64,000 nucleotides of DNA from Bacteroidales bacterium (GCA_031275085.1 JAISPG010000041.1:124001-188000), one strand, 5' to 3'; positions 23,912 through 33,005 are shown, counted from the first letter of the stretch. Notes: generated from the sequence alone by a model not told the origin. A program made the numbers and translations.

Positions 23912-26236
23912 TTACTTTTTCACACCCTGCATAATTCCTGAATCTGTATCCGTATTGTTAAGCTGTTTTCTTTCGCTTCTGTATTGTTTACCATAATTTA
24001 AGTTGAAACTTATTTTTACAAGAAACGATTTATTGTGATCCGTATGTATTTTAGAATCAACCGGATTCAAAGCCGACCAGCTTTTATTTTCGGTAGTATA
24101 TTCTTTGGTAAACGGATTCATTACGCCAATCATAAAAGTCCAGTCCGATAGTTTATAACCTGCCATGATCGTATACATTTGATCGCTTTTGGTCATTTGC
24201 TCACCATACATAAACCTGGGTGGTGTGATTGTTGTAAAATTTGCCAGCCAGTTTTTATATGTGAAATCTAAATTCACTCTCAGCTCGGACATTGTGTAAG
24301 TATGTTCATATTCATTTCCTGTACTTATATAATGATTTATTCTTGGTGCAACTGACAAATTTAAATGATTTTTCCAAATTTTAAATTTGAACGAAATTTC
24401 GCTACTTATATTTTGAAATGATTTTTGATTTTCATAAGTTCTAATAAACTTTCCATCTTCATAGAAAACAGATTCCATAATCGGATTAAACTCATAATCG
24501 TAAGTTAACAAAAAATCCACACTAAAAATTCCTTTGTTGTATCCTACGGTAAAATTTTGATTTAGCGTAGGATATGGTTTCAAATTTTGATTTCCTCTAA
24601 TCACAACCCACGAATCAACGGCTTGCTCCACATTATTCATTGCCGAAAGTGAAGGCGGATTGTTTCGAAGATTGATCCGATATCTGAAATATAAATTTTC
24701 GTTAGGTTCAAATGTTAATCGAGCCGAAGGTTGCAAGGCATATTTTTCAGTTTTTATATCATTTTGCGTGTAATACAATCGAACGCCTGTAAGATTTAGC
24801 ATATAACCGAACTTCTTTATTTTTCCCTGAAATTCTGCAAAAATCGAACTTTCCGACTGCCTCATAGAAATATCATCGACTGTTGTTCCCCGATATTGAT
24901 TCGAAGTGTTTGATTCCAAATGTTTTATCCCACTTGTTAGTTTTGCCGGACCAAATTTCTTTTCATAAATTCCTTCAGCAATAATCGAATATTTTTCTCC
25001 ATCTATAATCGACAAAATATCCGTTTCAAACATATTATCTTCCTTTTCATGATATACACGTGTGCTGTTAGTCGAAATATATGTTCCCACGGCATTGAAA
25101 ATAAGTTGCTGATTATTCTTTAAATTTCGTTGAAAATACAAGTCGATTGCAGGCGAATTTGTTTTTTCTTTTGTATGATCAAAAATGGATAATACAGTAT
25201 CGGAATTAGAAAGGTATAATTTACTTTTTCTATCTTCAAATCCATTCGGAAAATCATTACATGTAAATCTGAATTGAGCATTGAAAAAATATTTATCTTT
25301 TTCCTGCAAACTGTAGTTCAAATTTGTACTGAATACTTTTTTGTTAAAAAGTGTCGGCTCTCCGATTTCCAGTCTATGTATTTCGTTATCGGGAAAAATT
25401 AACTTTTCGTCATATTCGCGTGTCCAATTCTGTTTGCGTTGAACAAACATTGCGTTAGCAGAAAATTCAGATTTTCCATAGTTGTATTTAATTGAGAGCC
25501 TGTTATCAGCCGAAAGTCTTTTGTTCCCTATGCCATTAAATGCAACGCCATTAATATTTATTCCCGATTCTTTCCGTCGTGTAATATAATCAATTACCGC
25601 GTCGGCATTTCCATAACGTGCGCCCGGATCGTCGTGATACTCAATCCGAAGAATGTCGGCCGGCGGAATAGAGGCGATTTCTCCGCTTGTTGCCAATACT
25701 CCATTAATACGTAACTGAATATTCCCGTTTCCCGACATGCTTATTTCACCTGAAGTTGGGTCTACCATAATACGGGGAAGTTGCATTTTTCGTATTACAT
25801 CAGTACCATCGGAAGCCATTTTTATTTGTTCTTGTGTCGGAAGAATAATTTTCCTGTCTTCTTTTTGAATGACAGCACTTGCCTGAATCGTTATTTCGTC
25901 TAAATTTATAGCAGATTGATTCAATAAAATCCGAATTGTATCCTCAACTTCATTTGCGGTAATTGAAATGCATTTTGTTTCATAACCTATATAGGAGAGC
26001 GTAAGGATATAATTTCCTTGAGTAATTTCCTTTATTTCAAATACACCGTCTAAATTGCTTGTTGTGCCTGTCACAAATGATGAATCTTGTCTCGATAGGG
26101 CAATATTAGCAAATGCGATAGGTGTTTCATCGCCTGAATCAAATACTTTCCCTTTAATGTTAGTTTGTTGGGCAAATATGTTACTTGTAGTAAAAGTCAA
26201 TATTGCCAATAAAATTGTAATAAATTTTTGTTTCAT
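23912..26236 (-). CDS. Outer-membrane beta-barrel protein (TonB-receptor-like)
   Basis: The 774-residue protein has a signal peptide (ending NIFAQQ) and a CarboxypepD_reg-like domain (INIKGKVFDSGDETPIAFAN ... YEIKEITQGNYILTLSYIGYE type; residues ~25-110). A plug-like region follows (GNGNIQLRINGVLATSGEIASIPPADILRIEY), then a long outer-membrane barrel. This matches the OMP_b-brl_3 group of TonB-dependent-receptor relatives in Bacteroidota. The substrate is unknown. A TetR-type operator lies at 26254-26271 in its promoter, so the TetR gene at 26371 probably represses it. Confidence 0.85.
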   Translation of the reverse strand: MKQKFITILLAILTFTTSNIFAQQTNIKGKVFDSGDETPIAFANIALSRQDSSFVTGTTSNLDGVFEIKEITQGNYILTLSYIGYETKCISITANEVEDTIRILLNQSAINLDEITIQASAVIQKEDRKIILPTQEQIKMASDGTDVIRKMQLPRIMVDPTSGEISMSGNGNIQLRINGVLATSGEIASIPPADILRIEYHDDPGARYGNADAVIDYITRRKESGININGVAFNGIGNKRLSADNRLSIKYNYGKSEFSANAMFVQRKQNWTREYDEKLIFPDNEIHRLEIGEPTLFNKKVFSTNLNYSLQEKDKYFFNAQFRFTCNDFPNGFEDRKSKLYLSNSDTVLSIFDHTKEKTNSPAIDLYFQRNLKNNQQLIFNAVGTYISTNSTRVYHEKEDNMFETDILSIIDGEKYSIIAEGIYEKKFGPAKLTSGIKHLESNTSNQYRGTTVDDISMRQSESSIFAEFQGKIKKFGYMLNLTGVRLYYTQNDIKTEKYALQPSARLTFEPNENLYFRYRINLRNNPPSLSAMNNVEQAVDSWVVIRGNQNLKPYPTLNQNFTVGYNKGIFSVDFLLTYDYEFNPIMESVFYEDGKFIRTYENQKSFQNISSEISFKFKIWKNHLNLSVAPRINHYISTGNEYEHTYTMSELRVNLDFTYKNWLANFTTITPPRFMYGEQMTKSDQMYTIMAGYKLSDWTFMIGVMNPFTKEYTTENKSWSALNPVDSKIHTDHNKSFLVKISFNLNYGKQYRSERKQLNNTDTDSGIMQGVKK

Positions 26237-26253
26237 TTCTTTCTTGTTTTTAA

Positions 26254-26271
26254 ATACCTACCGTTAGGTAT
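26254..26271. promoter_or_regulatory. TetR-type operator upstream of the outer-membrane protein gene
   Basis: ATACCTACCGTTAGGTAT is a near-perfect palindrome of the form usual for TetR operators. A closely related copy (15/18) lies at 26975-26992, just upstream of the tetR-like gene. Confidence 0.7.
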
Positions 26272-26370
26272 GTTTGTGAATAAAAAAATAATAATTGAAA
26301 ACGTTTCTATTTATAAAGACAATCGGGATGGAAATATATTTTATGGAAAGAAAAGAAAAAGTATATTTTT

Positions 26371-26973
26371 TTATCTTTTATTGACTTTCAGCAGATTGTA
26401 CAGATTGTCCCAATCTCTTTTTATGTCTGTCAAAGATTCTGCACCTGTTTTATTGGTCGTAGTCCGTTGCACTAATGCTCCATCGCTTAAATTGAGGAAC
26501 ATACAGGCTAATTCTTCATTTGGAATAAAAGTTTTGATTTCCTTTTTTCTTTTTGCGGTTTCAATAATTTTTGACCATTCCCAAATTTCTTTTTGATGGT
26601 GTGCATTATGGATTTGCTGAAAAGCAGGAAGCCTCTTAGAAGCCTCCGATATAAAAATGAATAAGTTCATATCATCGTCCAGTTCATCAAATTCATCGGG
26701 TTCCTGCAATTTTTTCAAATAGAACTCATAAAACTCTTTTAAAGAAGTTTTCGGAAAGCTTTTATAATCAGCTATTATCATATTATTATAGAAATGCTTG
26801 ACCGTATCCTCAAACAGTTTTTCTTTACTTTCATAATAATGATAAAATGCTCCTTTTGTCAATCCGACTTCATTAACTATATCTCTTAGAGAAACATCTT
26901 TATACGAGTTTTTCAAGAACAGTTTCAATGCAGTATGTAATATTTGTTCTTTTGAATTTGTTACATTTATCAT
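26371..26973 (-). CDS. TetR family transcriptional repressor
   Basis: The 200-residue protein starts at the ATG at 26973 (MINVTNSKEQIL); the longer frame reads through the operator. The N-terminal helix-turn-helix is typical: ILHTALKLFLKNSYKDVSLRDIV, then GLTKGAFYHYYESKEKLFEDT. The ligand domain has an acidic stretch (EPDEFDELDDDMN). Operators at 26975 and 26254 suggest that it represses itself and the outer-membrane protein gene downstream. The two genes form one cassette with attC R5. Confidence 0.9.
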   Translation of the reverse strand: MINVTNSKEQILHTALKLFLKNSYKDVSLRDIVNEVGLTKGAFYHYYESKEKLFEDTVKHFYNNMIIADYKSFPKTSLKEFYEFYLKKLQEPDEFDELDDDMNLFIFISEASKRLPAFQQIHNAHHQKEIWEWSKIIETAKRKKEIKTFIPNEELACMFLNLSDGALVQRTTTNKTGAESLTDIKRDWDNLYNLLKVNKR

Positions 26974-26974
26974 G

Positions 26975-26992
26975 ATACCTACCGTTTGGTTT
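26975..26992. promoter_or_regulatory. TetR-type operator at the tetR-like gene
   Basis: ATACCTACCGTTTGGTTT begins 2 bp upstream of the ATG at 26973 and shares its left half with the operator at 26254. Autorepression is likely. Confidence 0.65.
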
Positions 26993-27107
26993 GTAAAAGT
27001 AAATAAAAAATCATTCAATGCAAATAATTCTAAATTTTATTAAGATTTTATCAACCGATCTCATTTACTTTCAACTTCGCGCGTATAAACACGCCTGGTC
27101 TTAGATA

Positions 27108-27170
27108 ACCTGGCTTGATGTGGAGTATGAAGATGCTCCGAAGAACGGCAAACTTTCAAATTTTTTCATA
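27108..27170 (-). repeat. Decayed attC-like remnant
   Basis: AGATAACCTGGCTTGATGTGG resembles the left arm of R2/R4 (AACGG-CGGCTTGCTGTAGTG). It lies at a cassette boundary, between the TetR and GNAT genes, but no full right arm can be recognised. Confidence 0.3.
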
Positions 27171-27195
27171 ATTTTCTGTGAGATTGTGCCGCCGC

Positions 27196-28047
27196 TCAGA
27201 TATTTTTTATCATCTCAAATTGTTTTCCTGTTATCTCAATATTTTTTGCTTTTAGAAAATCAACAATTGAAATACAGGAAATATCTGTATTTAGTAATTT
27301 CATTTTTGTAATCTTATTGAGTTTCTTTATTTCATGAAGTAATAACGAAGCAATTCCTTTTCTTCTAAATGGCTTATCAACTGCTATTTGTGTAATATCT
27401 CCCGAATTAGGCTCAAAAATGCAATATCCTACGAGCTTCTTGTCGAAAAATGCTCCTAACCCGATAAAGTCTTCTTTTGCTCTTTGGATTGATTCAAAAC
27501 TATTCTGCCATGAAGGATAAAAATCCCAAAACTTTGAAACAAAATGGTGTTTTTCAATGTCAATTTTCTCAATGGAACAAGAAATTTCAATGTTTTTTAT
27601 TTCATTTTTGATTTTCTCGTTTTCCCACACAAAATAATTAAGTTCACGTATTATTTCAAAGCCGATATTTCGATAAACAGAAACTGCTTTTGTATTATGT
27701 TGCAACACTTCCAACAAATAATGGTTTATATTGGTCTCTTTTAAATAGGGAATTGAATATTCAAAAATTTTTGTAGCCAGACCTTTTCCTCTATGCTCTT
27801 TCAGTGTTCCTGTCCCCGTGTCGTAAGCCATCCTTACTCCGTTAAAATTTCCTATTCCATTTAATGTAAATGCAACAATTTTTCCTTCTTCAAATGCGGC
27901 AAACGACAAATCGGGATTAAAGCCGCGCCTTTTCCACATGGTTTGAAGCTCTTCAGCATTTATCTGAATATCATAATCGGCAAAAGCCCGGCTAAATGCT
28001 TTAATTATTGTTTCAATGTCTGTTTTCCCAAGTGATTTAATTTCCAT
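27196..28047 (-). CDS. Double GNAT acetyltransferase
   Basis: The 283-residue protein has two GNAT (acetyl-CoA transfer) domains. The first has the acetyl-CoA loop KEHRGKGLATKIFEYS (residues ~83-98), followed by LLEVLQHNTKAVSVYRNIGFEII. The second, near the C-terminus, has VDKPFRRKGIASLLLHEI. Substrates are unknown; related two-domain enzymes modify small amines or drugs. GNAT genes are among the commonest integron cassette cargo. There is no signal peptide, so it acts in the cytoplasm. Confidence 0.85.
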   Translation of the reverse strand: MEIKSLGKTDIETIIKAFSRAFADYDIQINAEELQTMWKRRGFNPDLSFAAFEEGKIVAFTLNGIGNFNGVRMAYDTGTGTLKEHRGKGLATKIFEYSIPYLKETNINHYLLEVLQHNTKAVSVYRNIGFEIIRELNYFVWENEKIKNEIKNIEISCSIEKIDIEKHHFVSKFWDFYPSWQNSFESIQRAKEDFIGLGAFFDKKLVGYCIFEPNSGDITQIAVDKPFRRKGIASLLLHEIKKLNKITKMKLLNTDISCISIVDFLKAKNIEITGKQFEMIKNI

Positions 28048-28091
28048 TTCCTTATCTTTTTTGTTTCCACTTACGTTTTAGCCCCAATAAC

Positions 28092-28275
28092 ATGTAACGG
28101 CTTAGTATCTGCCGTCAGTGTGGGAGTTAAAAGTCCGACACTTTCAATTTTACACCCGGTAAGCAATACCATTTTTTGCTAACATATGAAAAAGTAAAGA
28201 AAAAAATGGTCTTGCGGATTAGAAGTACTCATGTTGCTTGCCATACACCCTCATTACAGCAAACTCCTGTTAGCA
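28092..28275 (-). repeat. attC-like site R6 (184 bp)
   Basis: ATGTAAC (28092-28098) to GTTAGCA (28269-28275). The centre is longer than in R1-R4 and keeps the AAAGTCCGACACTTTC motif seen in R2/R9. The right end GTTAGCAGCAGTG matches the cassette's other end at R7 (GTTAGCAGTAATG on the minus strand, 11/13). Confidence 0.75.
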
Positions 28276-28318
28276 GCAGTGACTTTTTCTTTCCAATCAA
28301 CTGTTATTTAATATTCCG

Positions 28319-28648
28319 TTAATCCTTATTGTTTATTTGTTCTTCAAGTGCTTTTCTTATTGCTCTTGAACCAATTCTATCCATTTCTTTTTTAACAAAT
28401 TCAACTATTGATTTCCATTTAGCAACCTGTTCAGAAGTTAAATTGTTATTTGATTCTATTTCTTTCAGAATATTTTCTAAATTATCTTCATTAGAATATT
28501 TTTCTAATAGTTTATCACCATTTAGAAACATATCTGTTGTTTCCTCTTTTGAATTAAATAACCCATTCATTTCTTTAACAAGTTCGTACATCGTACCGCC
28601 AATAACAGTATCTACAAGCGTATACATTAATTTCAATTGTTCTTTCAT
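28319..28648 (-). CDS. Small protein of unknown function (cassette gene)
   Basis: A 109-residue, highly charged, all-helical protein (KEQLKLMYTLVDTVIGGTMYEL ... ESNNNLTSEQVAKWKSIVEFV). There is no signal peptide, membrane helix or motif I recognise. It forms a complete 0.5-kb cassette between R6 and R7 whose two ends match, the textbook size of an integron cassette. Confidence 0.6.
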   Translation of the reverse strand: MKEQLKLMYTLVDTVIGGTMYELVKEMNGLFNSKEETTDMFLNGDKLLEKYSNEDNLENILKEIESNNNLTSEQVAKWKSIVEFVKKEMDRIGSRAIRKALEEQINNKD

Positions 28649-28724
28649 ATTTTTTACTAAAATTATTTTTAATTTATTTTATTATCAAAATTTGTCGTTT
28701 GTAACCGCGCTGTTCAGGCATTAC

Positions 28725-28851
28725 TGCTAACGGTTGGCGACTTACCGAAGGCGTGGCTATATAAACGCTACGACGAAGATACAAAATTCTAAGTTTCATA
28801 TTCTATATTTTCAGAACTACGCCACGTTTGCGGCAAATTGTTCCGTTATGC
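28725..28851 (-). repeat. attC-like site R7 (127 bp)
   Basis: TGCTAAC (28725-28731) to GTTATGC (28845-28851). Arms are CGAAGGCGTGGC and GCCACGTTTGCGG. Arm sequence differs from R1-R4 and R9, but length and symmetry are the same. It is the 3' site of the CPBP protease cassette. Confidence 0.75.
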
Positions 28852-28932
28852 ACAGGCATTTCTTTCAACTATAAATATAATGTTTATTATATTTTGTCAT
28901 TACCAAAATATTCCTTTAGTTTTTTATTTCTT

Positions 28933-29829
28933 TTATTCTTCTCTTTTTCCAATTAGATTATCCTGCTTATTAAATAATTTTCTTAAATAGAAAACACAAG
29001 CGACAAATACTAAAATACTAATAATCATAACAATAATATATGATCCTAATCCGCCATAAAGTTCTATAGGATTTTCGTATTGTGGAAATTTTTGAAAAAA
29101 GATACCTTCAATAAAACCGGTCAAATTCATACAGACATGAATTATAATTGTACAAATTAAATTTCTTGTTTTATAATATACCCACCCTATAAAAATACCT
29201 GCAACAAACGCAGGAATAATTTGCACCAGATTAAGATGGAGTAAACCGAATATTAAACCTGATATTAAAATAGAAGTAACAGCAGAATATCTTTTCAATA
29301 AACCATCAAGAATAATTCCCCGATAAATTAATTCTTCAAAAAAAGGAGCTAATACAACTAATGAGAAAAATGTTGGGATACCTATCGGATAATCTCCGGT
29401 AAGGTTTTCGATATAATCGCTAAACTTTCCGGCTATAGAAGGATATTGGTTTTCAATATTTTCTATTACTGATTGATACTCAGCATATCCAGTGAATATT
29501 TCAGGCATAGGTAATAAATCGAAAAAAGGATTCATTATTCCATACACCATTGCAAAACTTCCTATTATTATAAATGGAAGTATAGATATTTTGGGAGTAG
29601 AAAAATGGAAAGATGTTTCACCGGTTCTTTTTTTTCTGATAAAATACAATATGAAAAATGTAGAACTTACTGTTAAAAAATAGTGAATTAATTGAACTAA
29701 TTCCATTCCCATAAATAAAGGAAGAATGAAAATAAGAGGAGTAAAAAATAATATTGATAAAATATCTATTCCAGCCATTCCAAAACTGAGACTAATACTT
29801 AGATATTTTTTGTTTTTTGAATTATTCAT
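28933..29829 (-). CDS. CPBP family intramembrane metalloprotease
   Basis: The 298-residue protein starts at the ATG at 29829 (MNNSKNKKYLSISL); an ATG 36 nt upstream is possible. It has about eight membrane segments and the CPBP/Abi motifs: EELIYRG (Glu-Glu...Arg), FGLLHL (His) and IIIHVCMNLTG (His...Asn). Members are CAAX-protease relatives that cleave inside membranes; some give bacteriocin self-immunity. It is the only gene of its cassette (attC R7). Confidence 0.85.
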   Translation of the reverse strand: MNNSKNKKYLSISLSFGMAGIDILSILFFTPLIFILPLFMGMELVQLIHYFLTVSSTFFILYFIRKKRTGETSFHFSTPKISILPFIIIGSFAMVYGIMNPFFDLLPMPEIFTGYAEYQSVIENIENQYPSIAGKFSDYIENLTGDYPIGIPTFFSLVVLAPFFEELIYRGIILDGLLKRYSAVTSILISGLIFGLLHLNLVQIIPAFVAGIFIGWVYYKTRNLICTIIIHVCMNLTGFIEGIFFQKFPQYENPIELYGGLGSYIIVMIISILVFVACVFYLRKLFNKQDNLIGKREE

Positions 29830-29879
29830 TGTTTTACACGGTTTATATGTATCATTAATGATCATTGGATTCGCTTATC

Positions 29880-29900
29880 TATGCTTGTTGCCGTTCGTAC
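29880..29900 (-). repeat. Truncated attC right arm
   Basis: GCTTGTTGCCGTTCG matches the right end of R1/R4 (GCTTGTTGTGCGTTCG) and sits at a cassette boundary. The left arm is missing, so this is a remnant. Confidence 0.4.
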
Positions 29901-29914
29901 ATTTTGCTATTTCC

Positions 29915-30217
29915 TTAAATCCAAATACTTATTTTTACTTCTTTGTCAATTTCAATCTTTTCCTTTTTTCTGATTACCGCTTTAAGAGGAAGTAAATAAG
30001 TTCCATGTTTTGTGTCAAACCAGATTGCGGTTTCCCATTCGCTATTACCAACTTTTGCTGCTATTTTCATTCGTCCCCAGCCTTCTTCTAAAAATTTAAG
30101 ATTTTCTCTTATTTCTTTTGCTGTTTCTTTCGGAAGGCAAACAAAACACCAACCACAAGACGGTGAACTTAACCAAGGCTTAGCGGTAAATTCATATTTT
30201 ATTCCTTTATTTTCCAT
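29915..30217 (-). CDS. DUF1905 domain protein
   Basis: A 100-residue protein matching DUF1905: WCFVCLPKETAKEIRENL near the middle, then the strand pair WETAIWFDTKHGTYLLPLKAVIRK that closes the small beta-barrel of this family. Function is unknown. It is 2 nt downstream of the WG-repeat gene at 30220, so the two are co-transcribed. Confidence 0.8.
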   Translation of the reverse strand: MENKGIKYEFTAKPWLSSPSCGWCFVCLPKETAKEIRENLKFLEEGWGRMKIAAKVGNSEWETAIWFDTKHGTYLLPLKAVIRKKEKIEIDKEVKISIWI

Positions 30218-30219
30218 AT

Positions 30220-30438
30220 CTATTCGATTATATTTCCATTCTCGTCTATAAAAAAAGTTTCATCGTTCAGTTTTACTTTTGCTTTGCCATCCTTATTGAA
30301 ATAACGGGCTTCATCATATACAAGCGGAATAATTTCTTTTCCTGTTTTATCTATAAAACCATATTTACCGTTGTCTTCTGATATCACTAATTTTTGAGTT
30401 TCGGTTTCGGATCTCTTTTTAATTTGTTGTTTAGTCAT
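30220..30438 (-). CDS. WG-repeat protein (short)
   Basis: A 72-residue protein with one clear WG-type repeat (KYGFIDKTGKEIIPLVYDEARYF) and a second partial one (FFIDENGNIIE). WG-repeat proteins usually have many repeats, so this one is minimal or truncated. It is the upstream gene of a two-gene unit with the DUF1905 gene. Confidence 0.75.
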   Translation of the reverse strand: MTKQQIKKRSETETQKLVISEDNGKYGFIDKTGKEIIPLVYDEARYFNKDGKAKVKLNDETFFIDENGNIIE

Positions 30439-30474
30439 ATTATTTCACTAAAGTTTTTTTTTATAACATTGTAC

Positions 30475-30853
30475 ACCTAACGCCAAACCGAATTCTTTGT
30501 TAATATCCAAATTATTTAACAAATATATTTATATTAATTTTTATTTCCACCTGATTTTCATAATCATCTATATATGTTTGACCTTTTTTTAACCAAAGCA
30601 AACATAATTTATTAATAGATTGCTTCTTACATTATTTATCACAACTTTCATGCTCATACCTTTTGCTAACTTTCGTTGATAATAGATTCTCATTTTAGGA
30701 TTGTGTTCTATTTCGGTTTATAAGCTTTGTGCTTGGCTTGTTATATAGTTTACCTTGTTAGTCTGTTAACTCCTACTTTAATACAAAAAAAGTAAAAAGT
30801 AAAAATTAACATTGCTTTTATTTTAATTTACAAACTAAGAGTTTGTTGGTGGC
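30475..30853 (-). repeat. Very long attC-like site R8 (379 bp)
   Basis: ACCTAAC (30475-30481, fits RYYYAAC) with arm CAAACCGAATTCTT pairs with AACTAAGAGTTTG before GTTGGTG (30847-30853). The right end GTTGGTGGCTGGGC matches the other end of the same cassette at R9 (GTTGGTGGCAAGGC on the minus strand, 12/14). This fills the 426-bp gap between genes; the AT-rich centre holds no ORF. Confidence 0.65.
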
Positions 30854-30864
30854 TGGGCTTTTCA

Positions 30865-31959
30865 TCAGTTAGGTCTAAATCGTTCAAATGATTGCCAATA
30901 TTTGTCTTTATAAATATCGTATTCTATTTCAAATTTATTGCTATTATCTTGTTGTGTCTTGAAAAATACTTTTGAAGGTTTGCGAAAATCTTTGCAAGCG
31001 AAATAAATTTCTCGTTCATTGTCTGCTGTTTGCCTACCAATATATAAATAACCATCTTTGTCTAAAAGTTGTTGCAATATACTTTCTTCAATTTCATTTA
31101 AACTTTGATAATCATTAGTATTAGGCATTCCATTGCTGTTACTTCCGTCATACTTAAAAGTGATTATAGCAATCCAAGGGTGTGAAGCCTTACTGTCCCA
31201 ATTAAGAAGTTGAGTGTTTACTACTGCTATTAACATGTTTCCACTTTCTAATTCGGCTTCCAAAATTGAGTGTTCATCTTTACTCGTATCATAACGAACT
31301 CCGTCATATTTTTCAATAAATTCTTTTTGTCGCCAAGTCAAAAAGTCTTTGAGCTTCACAATAGGAACAAGTTCCTTTTCGGCTTTCTGTCTGCCAATTA
31401 TTTTTAGGCTATCTATGTTGTTTAAAAAGTCCAGTTCGCCTAAATAATTGTCTAAGAAAACATAAGCCCCATTTCCAATTTGCTGTTCATTTTCTTCCGT
31501 ACATTCGTTGTGAATTACAGAAATATCAATTTCGTCAGGATAGTTAGCGTGGTCATTGGAATAGAAGAATAAATTTTCGCTGTCAAATTTATATCCAGCC
31601 ATATTGATTCCAAAATTTTCAATGTCCAAAGCGGGTTTGAGAGCAGTAAATTTCCAACCGTTTATTTTTGGTGCTTGTTCTACAAGTTCTTCTATGAAAA
31701 CAATGTTTTTAGTATTGCCGTCTGCAGTCAATACCAACTCAACGGTGTTGTCATCATACATACCTGCCAGATAAAAGTAACCATCTTTCAGCTCTGCAAG
31801 TTTGGGAGAAAGTTTGTCAAAGAAGCCTTTTTCAATGTCTTTTTTACTTTTAACCACATTAAAAAATGTCTTTTCATTATTTTGGAACCAATTCCAAAAG
31901 TCGCTATAATTTTTGATTGGTTCGTCTTTCTTGCCGAAAATATTTTTTAGAATGTTCAT
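30865..31959 (-). CDS. DUF695 family protein (cassette gene)
   Basis: The 364-residue cytoplasmic protein has a DUF695-like C-terminal half: HPWIAIITFKYDG followed by YIGRQTADNEREIYFACKDFR, the core Y-GR-T-EIYFA pattern of that family. The N-terminal half resembles the paired domain often fused to it (DFWNWFQNNEKTFFNVV; YLAGMYDDNTVELVLTADG). Function is unknown. It forms a complete cassette with attC R8, with matching ends at R8 and R9. Confidence 0.75.
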   Translation of the reverse strand: MNILKNIFGKKDEPIKNYSDFWNWFQNNEKTFFNVVKSKKDIEKGFFDKLSPKLAELKDGYFYLAGMYDDNTVELVLTADGNTKNIVFIEELVEQAPKINGWKFTALKPALDIENFGINMAGYKFDSENLFFYSNDHANYPDEIDISVIHNECTEENEQQIGNGAYVFLDNYLGELDFLNNIDSLKIIGRQKAEKELVPIVKLKDFLTWRQKEFIEKYDGVRYDTSKDEHSILEAELESGNMLIAVVNTQLLNWDSKASHPWIAIITFKYDGSNSNGMPNTNDYQSLNEIEESILQQLLDKDGYLYIGRQTADNEREIYFACKDFRKPSKVFFKTQQDNSNKFEIEYDIYKDKYWQSFERFRPN

Positions 31960-32008
31960 TTGTCTTTTGTCAAATTAAATTTTAGTACGGTGTGGTCGTT
32001 AGCCTTGC

Positions 32009-32133
32009 CACCAACGGTTGGCGGCTTGCTGTAGTGCGGGGTTTACAAATGTTTGCGCGGGTGTGAACGCTTGAAAGTCTGACAGGACTTTCTGCGGGCG
32101 ACACCCCGTATTACAGCAAATCGCTTGTTGGCA
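32009..32133 (-). repeat. attC-like site R9 (125 bp)
   Basis: CACCAAC (32009-32015) to GTTGGCA (32127-32133), arms GGCGGCTTGCTGTAGTGCGG and CCCGTATTACAGCAAATCGC. The right end GTTGGCAGTAGTGC matches the far end of the ~5-kb cassette at R10 (GTTGGCAGTAATGC on the minus strand, 13/14), the best end match in the array. Confidence 0.9.
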
Positions 32134-32231
32134 GTAGTGCATTATTGTTTTTACACTATAATCAATCTGTCAAGCACAAATATACAATTATTTCTTAAAT
32201 GTTTAGTGATTACTGATGTCTTCAATTTGTT

Positions 32232-32441
32232 TATCGAAGATACCAACTAAAGTATCGAAGATATAAAGTAGAATATCGAAGATGCGAACTAAGCTATCAA
32301 AGACACAAAATAGAATATCGAAAACATCAACCAAGTTGTCGAAAATATAAAGCAGAGTATCGAAGATACAAAGTAAAACATCGAAGATACCGATTAAATT
32401 GTCGAAGATACAGAATAGGGTTTAGAAGACATAAAACGGAA
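32232..32441. repeat. Minisatellite, ten 21-bp units
   Basis: Ten consecutive units of exactly 21 bp, no indels, each opening with TATCGAAGATA or a close variant. Two unit types alternate (…CCAACTAAAG and …TAAAGTAGAA), giving a 42-bp higher order. 21 bp is two helical turns and seven codons. The plus strand is open throughout, but no start or RBS is evident. Confidence 0.85.
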
Positions 32442-32442
32442 T

Positions 32443-32467
32443 AAAAAAATAGGTGGCAAAGCCACCT
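32443..32467 (-). terminator. Terminator of the gene at 32508
   Basis: On the minus strand AGGTGGC-TTT-GCCACCT is followed by A and T7: a compact 7-bp hairpin with a 3-nt loop, a strong intrinsic terminator. It lies 41 bp beyond the stop codon. Confidence 0.85.
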
Positions 32468-32507
32468 GTTCCTCTTTTTTTCTTTGAGTGACGTGGGCGC
32501 TTGGAGT

Positions 32508-33005
32508 TTATTCTTCTACGATTTCTTCGTTTGCGGGGCGTGTCGGAGCATTCAGTTTTTTGAGTATTTTGGCGTAAGAAAATTCGTCTTGTTTAGTTGA
32601 ATTGCCTTTGTAGAAATTACGTGCAATTTTGGCTACACTAATTACTTCATCGTAAAGGGCGTTGAACTCGGTTACGGCTTCTTCTGTTATGGTTTTGCGA
32701 CGGGGTTTGTTGGTTTTGAAGTCTTCTTCGATTTGGATTTTGAGTTCTGCCAAATCGTTGAGCGCGGTTGCTTGAATTTGTATTACAAGTTGGGTTGATT
32801 TTCGCTGTTCGGCGGCGCTGTCGATTCCGAGAAATTGGCTGAAAGCATTATTAATACGAGTTTTTAGATTATCAAAAAATGGCTCTTGTCAATTTTTGCG
32901 TTTGCTTACAAGAAAGTCTTGATTGGCAATGGCATTTTCGACTATGGTGGCACATGCGGTGAGCATATCAACGTCTTTGCCTGTATAATTTCTCTGGATT
33001 TTCAT
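32508..33005 (-). pseudogene. Helical protein gene with one in-frame stop
   Basis: Reading from the ATG at 33005 gives MKIQRNYTGKDVDMLTACAT..., then a TGA at 32889-32891 (KRKN-stop-QEPFF), after which the same frame stays open to the stop at 32508. Without the TGA the product would be about 165 residues, all-helical, ending NAPTRPANEEIVEE. I do not recognise the family. The frame is otherwise free of stops, so this is a single recent nonsense change (e.g. TGG to TGA) or a sequencing error. A strong terminator follows. Confidence 0.7.

Noticed and set aside
32232-32441. Possible CRISPR array
   Set aside because: The units are contiguous with no spacers and vary among themselves; no cas genes are nearby.
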